64,000 bases of DNA from Pseudofrankia saprophytica. Its GTDB lineage: Bacteria > Actinomycetota > Actinomycetes > Frankiales > Frankiaceae. The stretch covers positions 2,749,258 to 2,813,257 of the forward strand of contig NZ_KI912266.1 in NCBI RefSeq assembly GCF_000235425.2, given 5' to 3'. Below the pieces are notes generated by a model. That model made no database searches. It saw only the letters and a list, made by a program, of their open reading frames with translations, and had not been told where the DNA came from. Position numbers and translations under genes: made by a program. This document shows positions 11,158 to 18,878 of this stretch, piece after piece (within the stretch, counting starts at the first letter, position 1; each line of letters opens with the position of its first letter).

Positions 11158-12045
11158 ATGCTCCACCCCGGTGAACGCGCGGTGCAGGCACGCGCCGGCC
11201 TGCCCCCCGAGCCGCGCGGATCGGCCGCCGTCGGCGCCACCATTCCACCCGCGGCCGCGGAGTTCCTCCGACAGCAACGAATGCTCCTGCTCGGAGCCGC
11301 CGACGAGGCCGGCGCGGTCTGGGCCAGCCTGCTGACCGGCGCGGCCGGCTTCGTCACGGCGGCGGACGAGGAGACCATCGTCGTCCAGACCCTGCCCGGA
11401 GCCGGGGATCCGCTGGAAGACGCCTTCGCCGCCGAACGCGACGTCGGCCTGCTCGCCCTCGACCCAGCCAGCCGCCGACGGATGCGGGCCAACGGGAAGG
11501 CCCGCCGTGACGGCGGTCGGCTGGTCGTCCACACCGAGCAGGTCTACGCGAACTGTCCGAAGTACATCCAGCTCCGCCATCTCGCGGGCGACGACGCCGA
11601 GGCGACGCGCGGACCCGTCTCGGTGACCACCGCGCTCACCGCCGGCCAGCGCCGCTGGATCGCCGAGGCCGACACCTTCTTCGTCGCGACCCAGGCCGCC
11701 GGCCTTGGCGCGGACATCTCGCACCGGGGCGGCAACCCGGGCTTCGTCGCGGTCGCCGCCGACCAGCGGCTGACCTGGCCCGACTACCGCGGCAACTCGA
11801 TGTACATGACGCTCGGCAACCTTGACCTCGACCCGCGCTGCGGCCTGCTCTTCCTCGACTGGGACCACGGCCATACCCTGCACCTCACCGGCCGCGCCCG
11901 GGTCGACTGGAGCCCCACGCGGGCCGAGACGCTGCCCGGGGCGCAGCGTCTCGTCGACTTCGAGGTGGAACGAGTCGTGCAGATCGTGGCGGCCAGCCCG
12001 CAGCGCTGGTCGTTCGACGGCTACTTCCGGCTCAACCCGGCCTGA
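11158..12045 (+). CDS. Pyridoxamine 5'-phosphate oxidase family (PPOX) protein
   Basis: A 295-aa predicted flavin-binding split-barrel protein. It reads RMLLLGAADEAGAVWASLLTG near 49-69, NCPKYIQLRHL near 131-141, then a second barrel with TFFVATQ, GNPGFVAV and YRGNSMYMTLGNL. This matches the family of long PPOX proteins often annotated as oxidoreductase-associated or FAD-binding; the family includes oxidases and reductases using FMN, FAD or F420. The start has GGAG 6 nt upstream. It is probably cotranscribed with the VOC gene. Specific activity unknown. Confidence 0.82.
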   Translation: MLHPGERAVQARAGLPPEPRGSAAVGATIPPAAAEFLRQQRMLLLGAADEAGAVWASLLTGAAGFVTAADEETIVVQTLPGAGDPLEDAFAAERDVGLLALDPASRRRMRANGKARRDGGRLVVHTEQVYANCPKYIQLRHLAGDDAEATRGPVSVTTALTAGQRRWIAEADTFFVATQAAGLGADISHRGGNPGFVAVAADQRLTWPDYRGNSMYMTLGNLDLDPRCGLLFLDWDHGHTLHLTGRARVDWSPTRAETLPGAQRLVDFEVERVVQIVAASPQRWSFDGYFRLNPA

Positions 12046-12091
12046 TGCCCATCCCGGCCGAGCGCGGCACCATCCTCCGTGCGAGCACAGA

Positions 12092-12123
12092 GGCTCGAAA
12101 TCGAGCCGACGATCGAGCCGACG
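12092..12123. repeat. Hairpin plus 12-bp tandem repeat at a convergent gene junction
   Basis: GGCTCGA (12092-12098) and TCGAGCC (12101-12107) form a 7-bp hairpin with a 2-nt loop. ATCGAGCCGACG is repeated head to tail at 12100-12111 and 12112-12123, ending at the stop codon of the minus-strand gene. The hairpin may be a weak terminator for both convergent genes. Confidence 0.5.
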
Positions 12124-12729
12124 TCATCGTCCGCCGAGCATTCGGACGACCCGGGGCAGGACGACGGCATTCCAACCCATCATGTCGATGGACATCTTTG
12201 GCTTCTTGTCGGTGACGCCGTTCGTGGCGGTCCACACCCGGGCCTGGCCTTCCCGCAGGTCGGCTCCCACGATCTGGCTCCACGGGACCGTCTTCGCGAA
12301 CGGCTGACGCGGCCGAAGACCCTGGGCGTCCGCGGTGATCCGGGCCGCCGGGCTGCTGCCGAAGGCGACCGGGTGGCCGGCGGTGACGGCGTGCGCGGCC
12401 CGCTGCGCGATGGCCGGGCACGCCGTGGCCTCCAGCAGCTGGACGACCTGCTCGAACAGGCGTCGGCTGTCCTCGAGCTCCGTGCCCCGCTTGTAGGCGT
12501 CGAACGTGAAGATGGCTGTCACGTCGCCGTGGGCCAGGCCGATCCGGTAGCTGGCCTGGTTTATCCGGGCGGCGGCCCGATAGATCACGCGGTCGACCGT
12601 CGACAGGTCGAAATACTGCTCACCGATCGTGATCGCCTGAGCGGTGGCGACGAGGTCCTGCTTCTTTCGGTGAATCCGGACCTCGCCAGGCGAACTGGAG
12701 TTCGCCGCATCGACGGGGAAGGTGCCCAT
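12124..12729 (-). CDS. Hypothetical protein, possibly two PH-like beta domains
   Basis: A 201-aa soluble protein I do not recognise. It has no signal peptide or membrane helix. Two similar beta-rich segments are visible: one around 22-60 (ITIGEQYFDLSTVDRVIYRA, then a strand ending in FTFDAY) and one around 132-190 (RITADAQGLRPRQP, then VPWSQIVGADLREG and a terminal helix). Both carry the pattern in which strands precede an IVGADL-type turn, as in bacterial PH-like domains. An EDSRRLFEQVVQLLEA helix joins them. Start ATG 12729 has GGAG 5 nt upstream. It lies in the same direction as the methyltransferase gene, 206 bp downstream of it. Function unknown. Confidence 0.65.
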   Translation of the reverse strand: MGTFPVDAANSSSPGEVRIHRKKQDLVATAQAITIGEQYFDLSTVDRVIYRAAARINQASYRIGLAHGDVTAIFTFDAYKRGTELEDSRRLFEQVVQLLEATACPAIAQRAAHAVTAGHPVAFGSSPAARITADAQGLRPRQPFAKTVPWSQIVGADLREGQARVWTATNGVTDKKPKMSIDMMGWNAVVLPRVVRMLGGR

Positions 12730-12935
12730 GATGTCTCCGCGTTCGGCCGCTGGGGAGCCCTGCTAACTCCGGCAAGGCTGGCGAACGGCTGACGATTGCG
12801 GTGCGAGGAGTCTTTCAGCCGACACCTCGCCGGCAGGGCCGAGCCGCGGCGGCGGTCGTGGGGACGAGGGCAAGCAGCAGGCAATGCGGACGAGGCGGGC
12901 ACGGCGTCGACGAGTGCCGTTCCGACTCGCGGTCC

Positions 12936-13751
12936 TCAACCTTCCGTCCCGGCCTCCGAGCAAACACGACGCGCGTCATAGGGCGACGCCGGGTGCGCCG
13001 CGTAGCCGGGCCGCGGCCGGTCCGGCTCGCCGTCGTCGCCGGCTGGCTCGCCGATCGCGGCGGCACGGCCGGCCGTCAGGACCCGGGTGAGCGCCTCGAC
13101 GTCGTCGGGACCCGAGCGGCTGGCCACCCAGGTGACACCGGCGATCACGTAGGTGTCGGGGGTGAAGAAGGCGTGCCCGCCGCGGGCAAGCTCGCCGACG
13201 CGGCGGCTTACCCGTTTGTCGTGGGTGTACGCGCCGAAGGCGATCGGTCTGGCCATCCAGTCCGAGACGCGGTAGCCGGCCGCCCGGGCGTGGTCGAGCA
13301 GGCCGACCGGGTCGGAGATGGAGGAGATGAGCAGCAGGACCGTCTCGAAGCCCTCGGACAGGACCCGCCGGGAGATCTCGGCGCCGGTGTCGCCGCCCCA
13401 CAGCTCTGGCGCGTCGCCGGGAGCCGGCAGGTAGGGCGGGTTGCCGACCGCGCACCGCTCGTTCCCCTCACGGGCGCCGGCGAAGAAGTCCCCCTGGATG
13501 ATCTGGTAATTAGCCAGCCCCGCCTTCTCGACGATGCGCGCCGCCACGCGGCTGGAGCGCACGTCCTGCTCGAAGCCGCGCACCGGCACCGTCGACTCCT
13601 GACGCCGCAGCGCCTCGACCATCGGGATGCCGGTGCCCGCGCCCAGCTCCACCAAGCCGTCCGCCAGGATTGGCCCGAGCCTGGTGTCCGCCAACAGGTT
13701 CTCCAGGCACGACGCGTAGAACCCCGACTCGATCGGATCAAAGAACGGCAT
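12936..13751 (-). CDS. Class I SAM-dependent methyltransferase with NPPY motif
   Basis: A 271-aa methyltransferase starting at ATG 13751, where AGGAG sits 7 nt upstream; an in-frame extension to 13844 is not needed. The SAM-binding loop is VELGAGTGIPMVEAL, followed by GFEQDVRSSRVAARI. The catalytic motif is GNPPYLP, as in N6-adenine and HemK/PrmC-type enzymes, where the Asn-Pro-Pro-Tyr group binds a planar amide or amino nitrogen. The protein lacks a target-recognition domain, so a small molecule or protein substrate is more likely than DNA. No restriction enzyme is nearby. Substrate unknown. Confidence 0.75.
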   Translation of the reverse strand: MPFFDPIESGFYASCLENLLADTRLGPILADGLVELGAGTGIPMVEALRRQESTVPVRGFEQDVRSSRVAARIVEKAGLANYQIIQGDFFAGAREGNERCAVGNPPYLPAPGDAPELWGGDTGAEISRRVLSEGFETVLLLISSISDPVGLLDHARAAGYRVSDWMARPIAFGAYTHDKRVSRRVGELARGGHAFFTPDTYVIAGVTWVASRSGPDDVEALTRVLTAGRAAAIGEPAGDDGEPDRPRPGYAAHPASPYDARRVCSEAGTEG

Positions 13752-13970
13752 ATCTGGCTCCTGACCTTCTGCGGCGGAATGACGCACAGCACCCGGGGTG
13801 CCGCGGAGTCGACCCGCCAGATACCCGCCCACGTGCCCACCCATCCCGCCGCCGGGACGCGGGCGCGCGGCCGCGCCTCACCAACGGTTCCTCCGCGTGT
13901 CAGGCGTCCCTCCGCGCGTCACGCACATCCGATATGGGGGTTGAGCCGTCGCCCGCCGGGCATCTCCCGC

Positions 13971-13984
13971 CCCGTGTACACGGG
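13971..13984. promoter_or_regulatory. 14-bp palindrome CCCGTGTACACGGG over a ribosome site
   Basis: The perfect palindrome ends 11 nt before the start codon at 13996 and includes part of the GGGGA ribosome site (13982-13986). Bound by a repressor, or folded in the mRNA, it would limit expression of the haem-oxygenase-like enzyme gene. Confidence 0.5.
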
Positions 13985-13995
13985 GATTCACGGCC

Positions 13996-15171
13996 ATGGC
14001 CGTTGAGCTGTCGACGGCCGCCGGACCGGCCACCGGCAGGCAGACGGCGGTGCCGGCGGCCCGGTACGGCACCGTGCTCGGGCCACGGGAACTGGCACCG
14101 AGCGCCCTGCCGCCCGCCCGCGGGACGCTGAGCGAGTACCTGCTGCGCCAACTGGCCGGCCCCGCGCGGCCGCTGTCCGGATGGCCGGTTCCCGACGACG
14201 ACCCGCTGTTCGGCGAGGACGGCGCCCTCGCGCTCTACTGCCTGTACGAGCTGCACTACCGGGGCTTCGCCGGGGTCGACGACCGCTGGGAGTGGGAGCC
14301 GATGCTGCTCGCGCTGCGGGCGGAACTGGAGGACGACCTGGAGGCGCGGCTGCGGAAGCTGGCCGCCGGGGTCGATGCTCCCACGGCCGACGCGACCCCC
14401 GCGGGCGAGGCACGGGACGGCCGCGATGGGGCGGGCCCGGCTGTGCCTGACAGGACCGGGCCGGCTGACGCCCTCGCCCCGGAGGTCCCCGCGGCCCTCC
14501 GGGAGATCATCGGCTGCTCGACGGGCCCGTCGCTGTCGGCCTACCTCGCCGAGGAGGGCTCGCTGACGCAGTTCCGCGAGTTCGCCGTCCACCGCTCGCT
14601 GCTGCAGCTCAAGGAGGCCGACCCGCACTCCTGGGCGATCCCCCGGCTGTCCGGCCCGGCCAAGGCCGCGCTGATGGAGATCCAGGCCGACGAGTACGGC
14701 AGCGGCCGGGCGCGCGACGCCCACCAGAACCTCTTCGGCCTGACGATGCTGGCGCTCGGCCTCGACCCCGGCTATGGCCGCTACCTCGACCAGGTTCCGG
14801 GCGCGACGCTCGCGACGGTGAACCTCCCGACGTTCCTCGGCCTGCACCGCCGTCTGCGTGGGGCGCTCGTCGGCCACCTCGCCGTCTTCGAGATGACCTC
14901 GGTGGAGCCGATGGGCGCCTATGCCGCCGCGCTACGCCGCCACGGCCTTGGCGCGGGCGCCCGGCACTTCTTCGAGGTGCACGTCGTCGCCGACGCCCAC
15001 CACCAGAACGTGGCCGCCGATCAGCTGGCCGGGGGCCTGGCCCTCGCCGAGCCGGCCCTCGCCGACGACATCCTGTTCGGCGCGCGGGCCGTCATGGCCG
15101 TGGAGGGCCGGTGTTCGTCGGCGATCCTCGCCGCCTGGCGCGCCGGCCGCTCCTCGCTGCGCGGCGGCTGA
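13996..15171 (+). CDS. Iron-containing redox enzyme, haem-oxygenase-like di-metal fold
   Basis: A 391-aa all-helical protein of the haem-oxygenase-like diiron group, also called iron-containing redox enzymes. Candidate metal ligands follow the family order: Glu207 (QLKEADPH), Glu229 and Glu233 (MEIQADEYG), His243 (RARDAHQN), Glu304, His329 and a closing HVVADAHHQ with Asp333 and His335/336. Related enzymes use O2 and two irons for decarboxylation, N-oxygenation or C-C cleavage. An acidic, Ala/Gly-rich insert (about 122-165) separates the N-terminal helices. ATG 13996 has GGGGA 9 nt upstream. It stands alone between a divergent methyltransferase gene and a convergent gene, so no pathway can be assigned. 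Confidence 0.78.
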   Translation: MAVELSTAAGPATGRQTAVPAARYGTVLGPRELAPSALPPARGTLSEYLLRQLAGPARPLSGWPVPDDDPLFGEDGALALYCLYELHYRGFAGVDDRWEWEPMLLALRAELEDDLEARLRKLAAGVDAPTADATPAGEARDGRDGAGPAVPDRTGPADALAPEVPAALREIIGCSTGPSLSAYLAEEGSLTQFREFAVHRSLLQLKEADPHSWAIPRLSGPAKAALMEIQADEYGSGRARDAHQNLFGLTMLALGLDPGYGRYLDQVPGATLATVNLPTFLGLHRRLRGALVGHLAVFEMTSVEPMGAYAAALRRHGLGAGARHFFEVHVVADAHHQNVAADQLAGGLALAEPALADDILFGARAVMAVEGRCSSAILAAWRAGRSSLRGG

Positions 15172-15284
15172 GGTGGGGCACCGGGCAGCCGCGCCCGCCG
15201 TCTCAGGCGTGCTGGTGGGGCCGGCGCCCGTCGCCGCCGACGGCGTCGTGGCCGGCATCGGGACGAGCGCCGCTACCGGCCCGC

Positions 15285-16118
15285 TCAGGTGATCCGGGCG
15301 CGGTCACGCCAGAGGGCGAGAACGGAGTCGTCGCCGACGACCTCGATCCCGCCGGCGTCCCGGCGGTTCCACAGGAACAGGTAGAGGTCGGAGGCGGTGC
15401 CGCGGATCGTGCAGTCGGCGTCGGCGTCGGCGTCGGCGTCGGTGGCGATGGTGGTGGTGGCGACGGTCTGTCGGCTCACCTCGCGCGCGTCGGGCCCGAT
15501 CCGGATCGTCCAACCGGCTTCGGTGTCGGCGCAGCGCACCACCAGCGCGACGGGCTCGGGCGAGACCAGTCCCCGGTGCCGCCGCGCGTAGAACCCGGTC
15601 AGCAGCTCGTCGATCCCGTCCGCCCCGAAGCCCGGCCGCACCGACGGCGGCCGACCCACCGGCGCGGTGCCCTCGGCGCCCGCTGCGCCTGCCCGCCGGG
15701 AAGCCGCGAGCGCCAGCTCGGCGTCGACCCGGTGCACGGCCGTCTCATGGGCCTGTCGGCGCGCCCAGAAAGCCAGCGGTGACGGCGCGCCCGACCACAG
15801 CGTCCAGCAGGACACGCCGGGGTCGGCGCCGTCGAGAGCGTCCACGAGCGCCGCGTGGCCGTGGCGGAACCAGCCCAGCAGGGCGTCGTCCGGCACCGCC
15901 GGCAACCCGTCACCCTCGATGTCGACGGGTGACGGGTTGCCGGTGCGCACGTAGGACGCCGCCCAGCGGTGCACGCGGCCGGTGTGGGTCACCAGGTCAC
16001 GCACCCGCCAGCCGGGTGCCGACGGCACCTCGGCGTCGAGCCCGGCGGCCGTCGCAGTGGCGGCCATCCGCTCGCCTTCATGACTCAGCGCCGCGACATG
16101 TTCGTTGATCAGCAACAC
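15285..16118 (-). CDS. Maleylpyruvate isomerase-family mycothiol-dependent enzyme (DinB-like)
   Basis: A 277-aa protein starting at GTG 16118. The N-terminal 150 residues are the DinB-like four-helix bundle of mycothiol-dependent isomerases and transferases: WRVRDLVTHTGRVHRW near 38-53 supplies the first metal-binding His residues, and RRQAHETAVHRVDAEL near 128-143 the later ones. The C-terminal part has the usual SCP-like small domain, with GSASDLYLFLWNR-type sequence near 250. Such enzymes join mycothiol to substrates or isomerise them; mycothiol is the actinobacterial thiol. An ADADADAD run near 235 is encoded by a hexamer repeat. Convergent with the previous gene. Confidence 0.82.
   Translation of the reverse strand: MLLINEHVAALSHEGERMAATATAAGLDAEVPSAPGWRVRDLVTHTGRVHRWAASYVRTGNPSPVDIEGDGLPAVPDDALLGWFRHGHAALVDALDGADPGVSCWTLWSGAPSPLAFWARRQAHETAVHRVDAELALAASRRAGAAGAEGTAPVGRPPSVRPGFGADGIDELLTGFYARRHRGLVSPEPVALVVRCADTEAGWTIRIGPDAREVSRQTVATTTIATDADADADADCTIRGTASDLYLFLWNRRDAGGIEVVGDDSVLALWRDRARIT
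15414..15443. repeat. Hexamer tandem repeat (GTCGGC) inside a coding region
   Basis: Four exact GTCGGC units (15414-15437) plus a fifth that differs at one base, inside the mycothiol-dependent-type enzyme gene. On the coding strand they give an alternating Ala-Asp run between the two domains. Copy number could vary without changing frame. Confidence 0.75.
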
Positions 16119-16184
16119 GTGCTCACTTTCGCCGCCCTTCGAGGCGAGCCGCCGGAGTGACCGCGCCGCGTCGGCACGGGTGGG

Positions 16185-17006
16185 TCAGCCGCTGATCGTG
16201 GGGATCATCGTGGGGATCTCGGCGCGCCGGCTGGCCTGCCGCGCCGCGGCCCGCGACACGGCCGCGGTGGCGAAGGCGCGGATCACCGGGTGGACGCGGG
16301 AGGTGTCGGCGGCCAGCTCCGGCTGGAACAGGGTCGCGAGGAAGAACGGGTGGTCGGCGAGCTCCAGGACGCGCACCTGGCCGTCGTCGTCGACGCCGGT
16401 GAAGCGCAGGCCGCCGGCGCGCAGCCGGTCGAGGTACTCGTCCGCGACGCCGTAGGAGCAGTAGTAGCGCTCCATGCTGCGCTCCACGCCGAGCACCCAT
16501 TCGGCCAGCGAACCGCGCTCGATCCGGACGCTGCCCTCGTGGCCGCGCAGCGAGCAGGTCAACGGCACGATGACCAGGTCGGTGGCGTTCGGCGTCACCT
16601 CGGCGTGGGCGACCTGGCCGAGGCCGCAGACGTTGCGGGCGAACTCCAGCACCGTGTGCTGGAAGCCGCCGCAGGTGCCGAGGAACGGCACACGCCCCTC
16701 GCGGGCGACCCGGACCGCCTCGACGGCGCCCTGTTCGCTCGCGTACGGGCTGCCCGGCACCAGCCAGATCGCGTCGAAACCGTCGAGGGTGCCGGGCAGG
16801 CACGCGTCGGTGGTGGGAACCCAGTAGGCGTCGAGTGCGAGCCCGTCGCGGGCACGCAGCTGGCGGATGATCGTCGGGATGCGGCCGTGCGCGGCGACGT
16901 CGGCGGAGCGGTCGCCGACGAGGGCGACGCGGGCCGAGGCGGCGATGACGCCCGAGGCGACGCCCGAGGCGACGGCCGAGGCGAGGGGCGGGGCGGCTGA
17001 GGTCAT
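16185..17006 (-). CDS. CTP synthase C-terminal-like glutamine amidotransferase protein
   Basis: A 273-aa class-I glutamine-amidotransferase-like protein resembling the C-terminal half of CTP synthase, without the synthase half. VALVGDRSADVAAHGRIPTI opens the domain; the oxyanion region is WLVPGSPYAS, the nucleophile motif is FLGTCGGFQHTV with a Cys (codon TGC), and the closing His-Glu pair would be in HPFFLATLFQPEL. Members of this family are sometimes selenoproteins, but here the residue is ordinary Cys. The tail MIPTISG adds little. ATG 17006 is used; no strong ribosome site is visible. It is divergent from a LysR gene, the usual arrangement for LysR and its target. Amide acceptor unknown. 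Confidence 0.8.
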   Translation of the reverse strand: MTSAAPPLASAVASGVASGVIAASARVALVGDRSADVAAHGRIPTIIRQLRARDGLALDAYWVPTTDACLPGTLDGFDAIWLVPGSPYASEQGAVEAVRVAREGRVPFLGTCGGFQHTVLEFARNVCGLGQVAHAEVTPNATDLVIVPLTCSLRGHEGSVRIERGSLAEWVLGVERSMERYYCSYGVADEYLDRLRAGGLRFTGVDDDGQVRVLELADHPFFLATLFQPELAADTSRVHPVIRAFATAAVSRAAARQASRRAEIPTMIPTISG

Positions 17007-17038
17007 GTACCGATCGTGGCCAGCCGCCTGATTCAGGT

Positions 17039-17079
17039 CCAACGATAATTGTTGGTATCTGGATAAGGAATCCTGATAC
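17039..17079. promoter_or_regulatory. Candidate LysR operator, two adjacent dyads
   Basis: CCAAC (17039-17043) and GTTGG (17051-17055) flank GATAATT, giving an AT-rich dyad that fits the T-N11-A layout of LysR sites. A second dyad, GTATC (17055-17059) and GATAC (17075-17079), follows directly. Both lie between the divergent amidotransferase and LysR genes, in DNA noticeably richer in A+T than its surroundings. Confidence 0.6.
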
Positions 17080-17144
17080 TGACGGCGTAGGGCGTAGGGC
17101 GTAGCCGACTGGCGTAGTTGGCTGGCGCGGACGGGCGGGTGTGG

Positions 17145-18041
17145 ATGGACGGCATGGACCTGACACTGCTGCGGACGTTCACCGCGGTGGCCCGCGCCGG
17201 CTCGTTCTCCGCGGCGGCGCGCGAGCTCGGCTACACGCAGAGCGCGATCTCCCAGCAGATATCCACACTCGAGGCGTCGCTCGGGGGCGTGCCGCTGCTG
17301 ACTCGCCGGCCCGTGGCCCCGACCGCCGCGGGCGCGCGCCTGCTCGAGCACGCCGAGCCGCTGCTGCTGCGGGCGTCCGCCGCCCGCGCGGACGTCCTGC
17401 GGGCCGCGGGCGGGCCACCGGACCATCTGCGGCTCGTGGCCTGCCCGCTGGCCATGCCGCGACTCGCGGCCGCGTTCGGTGAGATCACCGCGACGATGCC
17501 GCGCCTCGACGTCACGATCTCGGTCGCCGACCGCGACGGCGTCGCGACCGAGGTCGCCCGCGGGACCTGCGAGCTCGGCCTCGCGGTAGGCCTCGCCGTC
17601 CCCGGCGACCCGCTGCGGCTGCCCGACGTCGGCCCGCTGCGGGCGGCGCTGACCGGTACAGACCCGGTCAGCGTCGTCCTGCCCGCCGACCATCCGCTCG
17701 CGAGCCGACCCGGCCTGCGCCTGGCGGACCTGGCCGACGCCCGCTGGCTGGACGCCCCCGCGGCGGCCGCGCCGGCCGCCGACGTGCGCCGCGCCGCCGG
17801 CGCCGAGGGCCTGCTGCACTGCGCTCGTTACACCGGCACCGACCTGGCCGGCCTGGCCGCGCTGGTCGCGGCCGGCGCCGGCCTCGCGCTCCTGCCGGCC
17901 TGGGCCGTCTCCGGTCACCCGGGCCTCGCGGCTGTCCCGGTCACCGCGCCCCAGCTGGTCTACCGCACCGAGCTCCTGTCCGGCGTCACCGCCGACAACG
18001 GCCCCGCGGGCCGTGCCCTGGCCGGCCTCCTCGGCGGCTGA
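17145..18041 (+). CDS. LysR family transcriptional regulator
   Basis: A 298-aa LysR protein. The winged helix-turn-helix spans about residues 4-62: LLRTFTAVARAGSFSAAARE, then LGYTQSAISQQISTLEASLG. The co-inducer domain fills the rest and ends with AGAGLALLPAWAV. ATG 17145 is chosen; ATG 17154 (MDLTLL) and GTG codons upstream are possible because no clear ribosome site decides. Its probable target is the divergent amidotransferase-like gene, through the dyads in between. Inducer unknown. Confidence 0.88.
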   Translation: MDGMDLTLLRTFTAVARAGSFSAAARELGYTQSAISQQISTLEASLGGVPLLTRRPVAPTAAGARLLEHAEPLLLRASAARADVLRAAGGPPDHLRLVACPLAMPRLAAAFGEITATMPRLDVTISVADRDGVATEVARGTCELGLAVGLAVPGDPLRLPDVGPLRAALTGTDPVSVVLPADHPLASRPGLRLADLADARWLDAPAAAAPAADVRRAAGAEGLLHCARYTGTDLAGLAALVAAGAGLALLPAWAVSGHPGLAAVPVTAPQLVYRTELLSGVTADNGPAGRALAGLLGG

Positions 18042-18204
18042 CACCCCGCGCCGCTCCTTCGGCCGGTCCCGATCGGGCCTGGTCGGCGGGCACCAACGTG
18101 CCTACCGACGAGCCGGCACCCGGCGCGCCGCCCGGCTGTTCGTAGGATCGGGATCCCCGGCGGGGCAACGATGACCGCGGCGACGACAGCAGAGAGGTCC
18201 ACGG

Positions 18205-18420
18205 ATGTTCGACAACCTCAAGGATCTGGCGGGCAAGGCCGGCGACCTCAAGGAGAAGGCCGAGGACGTCGCCGACAAGCACGGAGACCAGATCGACGAC
18301 GGGCTGGAGAAGGCCGGGGACTTCATCGACGACAAGACCGGCGGCAAGCACGGCGACAAGATCGACACGGCCGTCGACAAGGCGCAGGACCTCGTCGACA
18401 AGCTCGGCGGCCAGGACTGA
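18205..18420 (+). CDS. MT0933-like (Rv0909-type) antitoxin family protein
   Basis: A 71-aa, very acidic and lysine-rich helical protein: MFDNLKDLAGKAGDLKEKAE, then repeated DK-HGDKID phrases. This matches the MT0933-like antitoxin family, named after the Mycobacterium tuberculosis Rv0909 antitoxin. AGAGAGG 6-8 nt before ATG 18205 supports the start. In mycobacteria the partner is the SRPBCC-fold protein Rv0910; no such gene follows here, and a strong terminator comes right after. It is therefore an orphan antitoxin or a stress protein with the same fold. Confidence 0.75.
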   Translation: MFDNLKDLAGKAGDLKEKAEDVADKHGDQIDDGLEKAGDFIDDKTGGKHGDKIDTAVDKAQDLVDKLGGQD

Positions 18421-18477
18421 TCTCCCGTCTGGTGACCGCCGCCACGGTCGCCAGGCGGGTTTGGCCGAACGGCTGGC

Positions 18478-18512
18478 GAACGGCGGGCGGTTCCCTGAAC
18501 CGCCCGCCGTTC
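18478..18512 (+). terminator. Strong hairpin terminator
   Basis: GAACGGCGGGCGGTTC (18478-18493) is followed by CCT and its perfect complement (18497-18512). The 16-bp GC-rich stem with a 3-nt loop lies 58 nt after the antitoxin stop. No T run follows, as is common in this kind of genome. Confidence 0.75.
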
Positions 18513-18590
18513 GCCGTCCCCACGGCCCCCCGCGGCGCGTCCACCGGGCCCGACCCGGTGTGGTCCGGGAGCCCGCCGTCGGTTTCCGAA

Positions 18591-18695
18591 CTGTGGTCGA
18601 TGACGGTGTCCGGGCAGTCGACCATCGGCCACGATCCGGCGGCGGATGGTGATCTGTGGTCGATCGTGGTGTCCCGGAGGTCGACGATCGGCCAC
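18591..18695. repeat. Imperfect 42-bp direct repeat
   Basis: The unit at 18591-18632 (starting CTGTGGTCGATGACGG, ending ATCGGCCAC) recurs at 18654-18695 with a few changes (starting CTGTGGTCGATCGTGG). They are 63 bp apart start to start, in a 458-bp stretch without a gene between the antitoxin and MarR genes. Within each unit the segments TGGTCGAT and GTCGACSATCGGCCAC are partly self-complementary. Confidence 0.65.
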
Positions 18696-18847
18696 AGTTT
18701 GGCTTGGGGCGGGTTGCGGCGCTGGGGCGGGCCCAGCCGGTCACCTCGGCGGGCGATGTTCGGGCCTTCAGGGCCCGCTCAGCCGTGTGCGACGGAGCAC
18801 TCTTCGTGGTGGAGCTCCGAGGAGGTCGCCCGGGTGAAGGTGGTTCG

Positions 18848-18860
18848 TTAGTCGAACTAA
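18848..18860. promoter_or_regulatory. MarR-type operator TTAGT-CGA-ACTAA
   Basis: A perfect dyad of 5-bp arms around CGA lies 18 bp before the MarR start codon. An overlapping GTTCG-TTAGT-CGAAC dyad covers 18843-18857. A -10-like TTGATA follows at 18862-18867, so a bound regulator would block the promoter. This fits autoregulation of the marR-exporter operon. Confidence 0.65.
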
Positions 18861-18878
18861 TTTGATAGCGTCGGGCGC

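Noticed and set aside
12936-13751. Restriction-modification methylase, because of the NPPY motif
   Set aside because: No target-recognition domain and no endonuclease gene nearby; NPPY is also found in protein and small-molecule methyltransferases.
16666-16689. Possible selenocysteine in the amidotransferase-like protein
   Set aside because: Relatives can carry selenocysteine at the nucleophile, but the codon here is TGC.
16185-18044. A 619-codon minus-strand frame that would extend the amidotransferase through the LysR gene
   Set aside because: Only the part from 17006 downward has family similarity; the rest is antisense to a recognisable LysR protein.
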